A stretch of DNA of 13,986 nucleotides from Candidatus Pelagibacterales bacterium (GTDB lineage Bacteria; Pseudomonadota; Alphaproteobacteria; TMED109), in assembly GCA_002732015.1 (NCBI GenBank), contig PCCU01000033.1, positions 28,114 through 42,099 of the forward strand, given 5' to 3'. Made by a program: the position numbers and the translations under genes. Below the pieces are notes generated by a model, which ran no database searches, was not told the origin of the DNA, and was given only the letters and a program-made list of their open reading frames with translations. Of the stretch, positions 7,731 through 13,459 are shown piece after piece; the stretch's first letter is position 1; each line of letters starts with the position of its first letter.

Positions 7731-8240
7731 ATGAAACTACTTAAATTTTTTCCTTTAATAATTTTTTTAATTTTTTCTGTTTTTTTATATAATAAGATTA
7801 AGTTTAAAAAAGAATTAGAACCATTGAGCTCTGCTTTAGTTGAAAAAAAATTTCCTAATCTTAAAATTAAAAGCCTAGATAGTAATGAAAGTATAAATAA
7901 TTTCATTGACAATAAGTTTGTAGTAATCAATATTTTTGCTTCTTGGTGCGCTCCTTGTCGAATAGAGCATGAGGTTTTAAAAAATTTTTCTAAAGAATAT
8001 ACAATTATAGGAATTGCATATAAAGACAGTATTAAAAATATAGAAAGCTTTTTACAAGAGTTGGGCAATCCGTATGATAAAGTTTTTTATGATTTTTCAG
8101 GAAAAGAGTCAATTAATTTAGGCTTATATGGAGTTCCTGAAACTTTTTTTGTTAACAAGGATAGTAAAATTTTATATAAACATGTAGGTCCTATAAATAA
8201 GCAGGAATTTAAAAAGATAATTTCGGGAATATTACATTAG
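7731..8240 (+). CDS. ccmG: Thiol:disulfide interchange protein CcmG (DsbE)
   Basis: CcmG is a membrane-tethered periplasmic thioredoxin-like reductant that keeps the apocytochrome c/CcmH thiols reduced for heme attachment. It has 169 residues with an N-terminal signal anchor at about 5-20. The thioredoxin fold has the active site WCAPC at 72-76 (C73, C76) following NIFASW. The cis-proline loop GVPETFF (P136, E137) is typical of CcmG/ResA-type proteins. CcmG usually needs electrons from CcdA or DsbD, neither of which is in this window. It starts 10 bases after ccmF and ends 13 bases before ccmH. General TlpA-like thioredoxins look similar, but the operon position settles the call. Confidence 0.94.
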   Translation: MKLLKFFPLIIFLIFSVFLYNKIKFKKELEPLSSALVEKKFPNLKIKSLDSNESINNFIDNKFVVINIFASWCAPCRIEHEVLKNFSKEYTIIGIAYKDSIKNIESFLQELGNPYDKVFYDFSGKESINLGLYGVPETFFVNKDSKILYKHVGPINKQEFKKIISGILH

Positions 8241-8253
8241 GCTAACTGTAGTT

Positions 8254-8637
8254 ATGTTATTAATAAAAAAAATACTAATTATTTTTTTTCTTTTATTCTC
8301 TATTTTAGGTATAACCAAAAATATTGAGTTAGAAACAGAAAAAATGAGAATGCTAGCTGCAGAATTAAGATGTGTAGTTTGTCAAAATCAATCATTGTTG
8401 GAGTCAGACTCTCAAATAGCAAAAGATCTAAAAGAAATAATATTAGATATGTATTTAAGTGGTAAGAGTGAAAGTGAAATTAAATTATTTTTAGTAAATA
8501 GATATGGGGAATTTATTTTATTCAAACCAACTTTTAGTGTTGAGAATAGTATTCTTTGGTTAGCTCCATTTCTTTCTTTTTTAATTATAAGTCTTTTAGC
8601 TTTAAGAAAATTTAGGGTTTTTAGAAAAGAAAAATGA
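8254..8637 (+). CDS. ccmH: Cytochrome c maturation thiol-oxidoreductase CcmH (CycL/Ccl2)
   Basis: CcmH is a periplasmic thiol-disulfide protein of the heme ligation complex. Its two cysteines form a mixed disulfide with the apocytochrome CxxCH. In 127 residues there is an N-terminal signal sequence (about 4-21), a short helical periplasmic domain containing the diagnostic LRCVVCQNQS (C40, C43), and a C-terminal membrane span at about 100-116 followed by a basic tail. This is the short, split form: the TPR part that is fused to CcmH in E. coli is here the separate next gene. Its stop codon overlaps the next start in an ATGA arrangement. Confidence 0.95.
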   Translation: MLLIKKILIIFFLLFSILGITKNIELETEKMRMLAAELRCVVCQNQSLLESDSQIAKDLKEIILDMYLSGKSESEIKLFLVNRYGEFILFKPTFSVENSILWLAPFLSFLIISLLALRKFRVFRKEK

Positions 8638-9308
8638 TATTTTATTTATTAATTATCATTAGTTTAATTACTACAATTATTTTATTTAGTTTTAGGGGAG
8701 TATTGCCTTTAGAGCCAGAAAATAAAAATAAAAAATTAAAATTTTTTCTACTTATAGTAGTTTGCCTTATAGCAACTTCACTTTATATTAATCTTTCTAA
8801 CTATTGGATAGGAAGTTCAACATTAGAAAAATTACAAACTCTAACTAATATAGAAAATAGGGAAGCAAATGAAATTGCAATTGTTAGAGAGTTAATGATA
8901 AATTTAGAAAAAGAACTTAGTGATACTCCAACAAAAAGCATAAAAAAAATACTAGAGTTAGCAGAAGCTAAATTTTTTCTAGGTTATTTAGAAGAGTCTT
9001 TGGCATTGTATAAACAAGCAAGAGAATTATATCCTGATAGCATTAATATAATGAAAGCAGAAGCACAAGTAAGAGTATTACTAGAAAGTGGAAACTTCAG
9101 CAAAGAAACGTTTAACCTATTAAGAGATATACTATCTATTGAACAACAAAACGTACTAGCATTATATATCATAGGAAACTATGAATATGAAAAAAAAAAC
9201 TTTTCAGAAGCTTATAAAATGTTTCAAGTTTTAAATAGATTGTTAAATGAAGGCACCCAAGAGTATAATGAAATTAGAAAAAAAATTTTAGAAATGGAAA
9301 ATAAATGA
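8634..9308 (+). CDS. ccmI: Cytochrome c biogenesis protein CcmI (CycH), short form with TPR region
   Basis: CcmI is the apocytochrome c chaperone of the heme ligation complex, binding the cytochrome C-terminus through a periplasmic TPR domain. In 224 residues there are two N-terminal membrane spans (about 2-20 and 36-55) with the family's typical short basic segment between them. The periplasmic part shows TPR-like helix pairs at about 104-137 (LELAEAKFFLGYLEESLALY) and 173-205. The identification rests on the two-span plus TPR architecture and on its position; sequence identity is weak. CcmI proteins of many alphaproteobacteria are well over 300 residues, so this is a reduced version. A 10-base A run at 9190-9199 lies in the second TPR. 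The gene overlaps both neighbours by 4 bases. Confidence 0.85.
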   Translation: MIFYLLIIISLITTIILFSFRGVLPLEPENKNKKLKFFLLIVVCLIATSLYINLSNYWIGSSTLEKLQTLTNIENREANEIAIVRELMINLEKELSDTPTKSIKKILELAEAKFFLGYLEESLALYKQARELYPDSINIMKAEAQVRVLLESGNFSKETFNLLRDILSIEQQNVLALYIIGNYEYEKKNFSEAYKMFQVLNRLLNEGTQEYNEIRKKILEMENK

Positions 9309-10072
9309 AAAATAAAATAAAAAATATTTCTATTATTATACCAGTTCTTAATGAGAAGAAAAATATAGCTTTCTTAGTAGATGAAATTACAAATGCACTA
9401 AATAAGAAAATAATATATGAAATAGTAATCGTTGATGATGGTTCTACCGATGGAACGATAAAAAGTATAAAAGAAAAAATAAAAAAAATTTCATGCCTAA
9501 AATTGATAGTTCACAAAAAAAACTATGGACAAAGTTTAAGTTTGCGTACTGGGATAATTAATTCAAAATATGATTATATAGTAACACTTGATGGAGATGG
9601 ACAAAATGACCCATCTAATATTTTAGATTTAGTTGGCGTCTATAGAAATAATATTCCTTTTTTTTTAGTAATAGGTAATAGAAAAAAAAGAAATGACACT
9701 TTTGCTAGAAAATTTGCTTCCAGGTTTGCTTTTTTTATTAGAAGGGTCCTGTTAAATGACAAAGTTCCAGATACAGGTTGTGCGCTTAAAGTTTTTAAAA
9801 AACAAGACTTTTTATTCCTTCCATTTTTTAACCACTTACATAGATTTTTACCTTATTTGTTTTTAACAATGGGAGGTAAGATAGTTTCTATCAATGTAAA
9901 TCATAGAGAGAGAAAAAATGGTATTTCAAAATACTCAAACTTTCAAAGAGCATTAGTTGGAATTTATGATTTATTTGGTGTAATATGGTTAAAAAAAAGA
10001 ACGCATTCTTCTATTGTAATAAAAGAAATTTGTGGCTCCACTAAAAATAAAAGAGGAAAATATGGAAATTAG
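9305..10072 (+). CDS. Family 2 glycosyltransferase, polyprenyl-phosphate sugar synthase-like (DPM1/ArnC-related)
   Basis: This GT-A fold enzyme probably transfers a sugar from a nucleotide donor to a polyprenyl (undecaprenyl) phosphate at the inner face of the membrane. In 255 residues: SIIIPVLNEK at 9-18, VDDGSTDGT at 43-51, the metal-binding DGDGQNDP at 96-103, the acceptor-side DTGCALKVFK at 156-165, HRFLPYL at 179-185, and HRERKNGISKY at 200-210, all seen in DPM1-like enzymes. Unlike ArnC or GtrB, it has no C-terminal pair of membrane spans and ends in a basic tail. It overlaps ccmI by 4 bases and the next gene by 11. The nearby LABN and GT39 genes fit a role in making a lipid-linked sugar for envelope (lipid A or LPS) modification. 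The sugar is unknown. Confidence 0.85.
   Translation: MKNKIKNISIIIPVLNEKKNIAFLVDEITNALNKKIIYEIVIVDDGSTDGTIKSIKEKIKKISCLKLIVHKKNYGQSLSLRTGIINSKYDYIVTLDGDGQNDPSNILDLVGVYRNNIPFFLVIGNRKKRNDTFARKFASRFAFFIRRVLLNDKVPDTGCALKVFKKQDFLFLPFFNHLHRFLPYLFLTMGGKIVSINVNHRERKNGISKYSNFQRALVGIYDLFGVIWLKKRTHSSIVIKEICGSTKNKRGKYGN
10052..10057 (+). promoter_or_regulatory. Shine-Dalgarno site deciding the LABN start
   Basis: AGAGGA sits about 5 bases before the ATG at 10062, within the end of the glycosyltransferase gene. It favours this ATG over the in-frame GTG at 10032, which would add ten residues unlike the family N-terminus. Confidence 0.65.
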
Positions 10073-10397
10073 TTTATCTTGGCTCATTATAGGTTTTTTA
10101 GGACAATTATTTTTTTCAGCAAGATTTATAGTACAATGGATCTATAGTGAAATTAACAAAAAAAGCATTATACCTTTAGCTTTTTGGTTTTTTAGTATTT
10201 TAGGAGGGGTAACTTTGCTAGCTTATGCAGTGCATAGAAAAGATCCAGTTTTTATTTTAGGGCAATCAGCTGGATTGCTTATTTATGCTAGAAATCTTTA
10301 TTTTATAAATAAACAAAATAAACTTAAGATTTCATTTCTGGAACTTAAAAAAGGACTAAGTGATATACTTATAAAGTTTAAAAAATTATTTACTTGA
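10062..10397 (+). CDS. LABN-domain small membrane protein (lipid A biosynthesis N-terminal domain)
   Basis: This 111-residue protein has three predicted membrane spans (about 4-24, 38-56, 62-80) and belongs to the LABN family, named for its similarity to the N-terminal extension of some LpxB proteins. Diagnostic segments: GQLFFSARFIVQW at 14-26, SE at 29-30, SIIPLAFW at 35-42, HRKDPVFILGQ at 58-68, and IYARNLY at 74-80. The molecular function is not established to my knowledge. The fold is thought to be related to small PQ-loop/SWEET-like transporters, which would fit moving a lipid-linked sugar, but that is inference. It overlaps the GT2 gene by 11 bases, so co-translation is likely. The ORF ends 4 bases from the convergent GT39 gene. 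It is not an LpxB: the catalytic glycosyltransferase domain is absent. Confidence 0.88.
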   Translation: MEISLSWLIIGFLGQLFFSARFIVQWIYSEINKKSIIPLAFWFFSILGGVTLLAYAVHRKDPVFILGQSAGLLIYARNLYFINKQNKLKISFLELKKGLSDILIKFKKLFT

Positions 10398-10401
10398 ACT
10401 A

Positions 10402-11859
10402 TTAGATTTTTTTCCAATTCATTAGCAAATATAGATTATATTTCTTAATCTTTTTTCTATTAAAAAAACTTAATTCCTTGACTAATTTATGGGACGTGCT
10501 TCTTTTTATCATTTCTTCAGTAGGAGCTGTTCTAGTAAGAAATAGTATATTGTATCCAACAAGATTATTGGTATCCGTAGTTAGTTCGTAATGATCATCA
10601 ATCTTGATGTCTCCATTCCATTTAGCTCTTTTCCCCTTGAAGTCTCTGACATAGTAAAGCATTAAAGCAAAGTCTTCTCTATCATCTGCCATAAAGGCAA
10701 CATCTTTGATATTGTTAAGTTCTTTAGAAACAAATAAAGCCAATTCTTTTGCATGCTTTTGTTTCGAAAACGGGTCTAATAAACTATTATTTTTTCCCAA
10801 TAAAATTACTACGATAATCATTGAGCTTAATAAAAGTTGAGATAAGAATAGGTAATATTTCTTTAGTATCAGATTTTTTCTGTTTAGCATAACTGCTAAA
10901 AAAATGAATCCAAAAGGAAATCCCACCGCAGCCCAATTAGCATTTGCCCTAGAAAATATGGATAATATCGAAATAATTATGATAGGCGTTAAAAAATAAA
11001 TAAGTAATATTTTGCTTTCATTATTTAATTTTTTATATTTTGGAATATTTTGTAAAATTAAATAAAAAGGATATAAACCAAACAAAAAAAACTGGGCTAA
11101 AATAAAAAAAAAAGGTTCTTTAAGATTAAGATTAACTGTGCCAACATTAGCATTTTGCACCGTGTGATTAAAAGTTACAAATCCATTTTTAAAATTCCAA
11201 TAAAAATGTGGTAAGATCAATATAAAAAAAGTCAAAATAAAAATAAAACCTCTAAATTTCAATATTTTTTTTCTTACTTCTTTAAAATAAATTATTGATA
11301 TAAGCGAAGAAATTAATAAATAAGCCATTGCATATTTGCTCAGGAAGCCCAGCAAAAAAATGGTACTTAAAAGAAAAAAATAAGAATATGAAGGATTTTC
11401 TTTTTTATAAATTATCAATAATACATAAGCAAACGCAGAAGAAAAAAAGATTAAAGGTACATCTGTAGTAGTTATAAATGATGAAAAAGTAATGCCAGGC
11501 ATCAAATTAAAGGTAATTGCTGAAAATGATGAAGCAACTTCATTGTTAGTTAATATTCTGGTAGATAAAAAAACAAATATTGTGGCTGTAAAATATAAAA
11601 TTGGGACAGGTAATCTTATGCAGTTCTCAGTGCTTCCACATAAATAATTGCTTAAACCTATAATCCAAGCTAATAAAGGAGGCTTTGAAAAATATCCCCA
11701 TTTAAGATCTTGTGACCAACTCCAATATTGTGCCTCATCAAAATGTAGAGGAATGTCTGTTATGGTAATTAAATATATTCTTAAAAGTAAAATTATAAAA
11801 AGTGAAACAACTGTTACAGGTAAACAAAATAAACTATATTTTGAAAATGAATATAACAT
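10402..11859 (-). CDS. Family 39 (PMT/ArnT-like) membrane glycosyltransferase
   Basis: This is an integral membrane glycosyltransferase that would use a polyprenyl-phosphate-linked sugar and transfer it on the periplasmic side. In 485 residues, a first membrane span (about 13-33) leads into the catalytic first loop with HFDEAQYWSW (D41, E42), D51 and GYFSKPPLLAW (55-65). The acidic pair and the KPP segment are hallmarks of PMT/ArnT proteins. TTTDVPL at 130-136 is another family segment. About ten more hydrophobic spans follow to about residue 355, then a soluble C-terminal region of about 110 residues. The acceptor could be lipid A, core oligosaccharide or a protein. It faces the GT2-LABN pair, which could supply its donor. 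It lies 7 bases downstream of the HNH gene and is probably cotranscribed with it. Confidence 0.87.
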   Translation of the reverse strand: MLYSFSKYSLFCLPVTVVSLFIILLLRIYLITITDIPLHFDEAQYWSWSQDLKWGYFSKPPLLAWIIGLSNYLCGSTENCIRLPVPILYFTATIFVFLSTRILTNNEVASSFSAITFNLMPGITFSSFITTTDVPLIFFSSAFAYVLLIIYKKENPSYSYFFLLSTIFLLGFLSKYAMAYLLISSLISIIYFKEVRKKILKFRGFIFILTFFILILPHFYWNFKNGFVTFNHTVQNANVGTVNLNLKEPFFFILAQFFLFGLYPFYLILQNIPKYKKLNNESKILLIYFLTPIIIISILSIFSRANANWAAVGFPFGFIFLAVMLNRKNLILKKYYLFLSQLLLSSMIIVVILLGKNNSLLDPFSKQKHAKELALFVSKELNNIKDVAFMADDREDFALMLYYVRDFKGKRAKWNGDIKIDDHYELTTDTNNLVGYNILFLTRTAPTEEMIKRSTSHKLVKELSFFNRKKIKKYNLYLLMNWKKI

Positions 11860-11866
11860 TCACTGA

Positions 11867-12430
11867 TTAACTCTTATCAAGAACAGTGTCCCAGTACAAA
11901 AAGTCAGTCCATGTATGATGAAGATAGTTAGGAGGAAAAAGCTTTCCTTTTTCTTTAAGATCATACTGAGAAGGCTTCTTTGGTTCTTTCACTAATTTCA
12001 TTTTTGCCTCACTACATGAAAGACTTCCTTTTTTATTGTTACATTTAAAGCATGCTGAAACTACATTTTCCCAATTAGATAAACCTCCTCTAGATCTTGA
12101 AATAACATGGTCAAAAGTTAATTCGGATGCTTTGTGTTTTGTATTGCAGTATTGGCATCTAAATCCATCTCTCAAAAATAAGTTAAATCTGGTAAAAGGA
12201 ACATTTTTTTTAACTGGAATAAATTTTTTTAAAGAAATTACGCTAGGTAGCTTCATTGAAAAAGAGGTAGACTTTACAGAAATATCATACTCAGCAACTA
12301 TATTCACTCGTTCGAGGAAAACAGCTTTTATTGTTTCCTGCCATCCCCATAATGAAAGAGGAAAGTAACTTAAAGGCTGATAGTCAGCATTAAGAACCAA
12401 ACAAGGGCTACTTTGTAAATTTGCTCTCAT
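11867..12430 (-). CDS. HNH endonuclease-family protein
   Basis: This 187-residue protein has a beta-beta-alpha-metal (HNH) domain at about 82-140. Two zinc-knuckle pairs are seen: C92-x2-C95 and C127-x2-C130. LTFDHVISRSRGG supplies D107/H108, and NWENVVSACFKCNNKKG supplies N122 and N131. The N-terminal 80 residues (LVLNADYQPL, LSLWGWQETI) and the C-terminal HHTWTDFLYWDT segment match stand-alone HNH proteins that I recall as common in alphaproteobacterial chromosomes. Their biological role is unclear to me. There is no partner methylase, toxin, phage gene or intron nearby, so restriction, homing or mobile functions are not supported. It lies between the esterase (49 bases upstream) and GT39 (7 bases downstream). 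Confidence 0.88.
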   Translation of the reverse strand: MRANLQSSPCLVLNADYQPLSYFPLSLWGWQETIKAVFLERVNIVAEYDISVKSTSFSMKLPSVISLKKFIPVKKNVPFTRFNLFLRDGFRCQYCNTKHKASELTFDHVISRSRGGLSNWENVVSACFKCNNKKGSLSCSEAKMKLVKEPKKPSQYDLKEKGKLFPPNYLHHTWTDFLYWDTVLDKS

Positions 12431-12479
12431 AATAAATATTATTAGATATTTTTTAATGTTACAAGACTAATAATCATCA

Positions 12480-13118
12480 TCAAAATCTTTTTTTTATAAA
12501 ATCACACCCTAGTATTAATCCTTCCTCATTAATAGAATGTTCTAATTTTTCATATACTTTTATTTCTAATTTTTTACTAAAATTAACTAGTTTTTTTTCT
12601 GCCTTTTTCATTCTATCAACTGGAACAACAGCATCTAATTGACCGTGTATTAATAAAATATCATTTTTAATTACTCTATCTGGTAAATCTCCTTCTAAAA
12701 AAGCACCTGAATATCCTATTACGCCTTTACACGCTCTTCTTAAAGAAGCATATAATGAGAGCATAGTTCCTTGACTAAAGCCTACTAAAAAAAAATCTTT
12801 TTTTCCAAGACTATATCTACTTAATTGGTTATCAATATATTTATCTAACAAAGTAAAGGAGTTTTGCAATTCTTGATACATTTTCATATTATTTTCAGTA
12901 AGAATATCAAACCATTGCCTTCCACTTGGGTTTTGAGGACATAAGTCTGGTCCATTTGGTGCTATAAAAGTTGTTTTATGTATTTCTTTTTTCCAATGGT
13001 GAGAAATTTGTATTAGATCATTTCCATCAGAACCCCAGCCATGTAAAAAAAATACTAACTGTTCTGTTTCACTGTTTGACTCATTGGTCGGTCCTTGTAA
13101 TTCTATTTGACTAAACAT
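12480..13118 (-). CDS. Carboxylesterase/phospholipase-family alpha/beta hydrolase
   Basis: This is a small serine hydrolase of the phospholipase/carboxylesterase family (EstB, YpfH, acyl-protein thioesterase type). In 212 residues: the oxyanion-side FFLHGWGSDGNDL at 23-35, the nucleophile elbow GFSQGTM at 113-119 (S115), D162 in HGQLDAVVPVDRM, and H194 in LEHSI. The catalytic triad is complete and the length is typical. There is no signal peptide, so it should be cytoplasmic. The family cleaves short acyl esters or thioesters; the substrate cannot be inferred here. It is the first gene of the - strand group, with only 46 bases between its start and the divergent HIG1-domain gene. Confidence 0.9.
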   Translation of the reverse strand: MFSQIELQGPTNESNSETEQLVFFLHGWGSDGNDLIQISHHWKKEIHKTTFIAPNGPDLCPQNPSGRQWFDILTENNMKMYQELQNSFTLLDKYIDNQLSRYSLGKKDFFLVGFSQGTMLSLYASLRRACKGVIGYSGAFLEGDLPDRVIKNDILLIHGQLDAVVPVDRMKKAEKKLVNFSKKLEIKVYEKLEHSINEEGLILGCDFIKKRF

Positions 13119-13164
13119 TTAAATAATTTTTCTTTTCTAATAATAATACATAATTTATATTTAA
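13119..13164. promoter_or_regulatory. Divergent intergenic region between esterase and HIG1-domain gene
   Basis: This 46-base, almost purely A/T gap separates two divergently read genes, so promoters for both directions should lie here or extend into the coding ends. A TATATT at 13156-13161 reads toward the HIG1-domain gene but is only 3 bases before its ATG, which would give a leaderless or very short-leader transcript. No convincing -35 element was found for either direction. The call rests on gene layout. Confidence 0.4.
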
Positions 13165-13365
13165 ATGATGGAGATATTTTTAAATTACGCAATAATATTT
13201 TTTTCAATTGCTGTTTTTATTGTGCTTGCTTTAGGAGTTTTGGCTATGGCAAGAGGTGATGCTTTTAACAGAAATTGGTCTCAAAAATTGATGAGGATGA
13301 GAGTTTTATTTCAGGCTATTGCCATTTTACTAATTGTAATAATTTTTGGTTTTTTGAGTTCTTAG
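13165..13365 (+). CDS. HIG1-domain (twin transmembrane helix) small membrane protein
   Basis: This 66-residue protein has two membrane spans (about 6-27 and 48-64) joined by a short basic loop. The loop and second span carry the motif Q40-x3-R44-x-R46-x3-Q50, an exact match to the (Q/I)x3(R/H)xRx3Q signature of HIG1/Rcf1 proteins. In mitochondria these associate with cytochrome c oxidase and respiratory supercomplexes; bacterial versions are common in alphaproteobacteria and little characterised. Such genes often sit just before etfB in that class, as here. Two adjacent ATG codons (13165 and 13168) are possible starts. The likely role is in the inner membrane, linked to respiration, by inference from the family. 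Confidence 0.85.
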   Translation: MMEIFLNYAIIFFSIAVFIVLALGVLAMARGDAFNRNWSQKLMRMRVLFQAIAILLIVIIFGFLSS

Positions 13366-13390
13366 TTAGAGAATTAAGTATTTATTTAAC

Positions 13391-13420
13391 TTTACAACTA
13401 TTAATACATCTATATATAAT
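13391..13420 (+). promoter_or_regulatory. Candidate sigma-70-type promoter for etfB
   Basis: TTTACA at 13391-13396 and TATAAT at 13415-13420 are separated by 18 bases and lie about 40 bases before the etfB ATG. That is 11 of 12 matches to the consensus, in the largest intergenic gap of the window (94 bases). Because the gap is A/T-rich, chance matches are likely. The -35 match and the position make this better than background. Confidence 0.5.
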
Positions 13421-13440
13421 TATTGTATTATATTGTAATA
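13421..13440 (+). repeat. Imperfect tandem 10-base repeat
   Basis: TATTGTATTA (13421-13430) is followed directly by TATTGTAATA (13431-13440), with 9 of 10 bases identical. It lies immediately downstream of the candidate -10 box, where the transcript start would fall, so an operator or early-leader role is conceivable. Simple A/T-rich sequence could give the same pattern by chance. Confidence 0.3.
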
Positions 13441-13459
13441 ATCTAAATTTTGAGATTGT

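Noticed and set aside
7715..8068. 117-codon minus-strand open frame opposite ccmG
   Set aside because: It covers the ccmG active-site region on the other strand; the CcmG motifs are clear and the antisense translation is featureless.
10032..10061. GTG at 10032 as the LABN start
   Set aside because: The added ten residues are basic and unlike the family, and the good Shine-Dalgarno at 10052-10057 serves the ATG at 10062.
9305..10397. GT2 plus LABN as an LpxB-type lipid A disaccharide synthase split in two
   Set aside because: The GT2 motifs are those of polyprenyl-phosphate sugar synthases (GT-A fold), not the GT19 LpxB fold; only the LABN name links it to LpxB.
12036..12368. Plus-strand open frame opposite the HNH gene
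   Set aside because: The minus strand carries the intact HNH motifs; this frame is their shadow.
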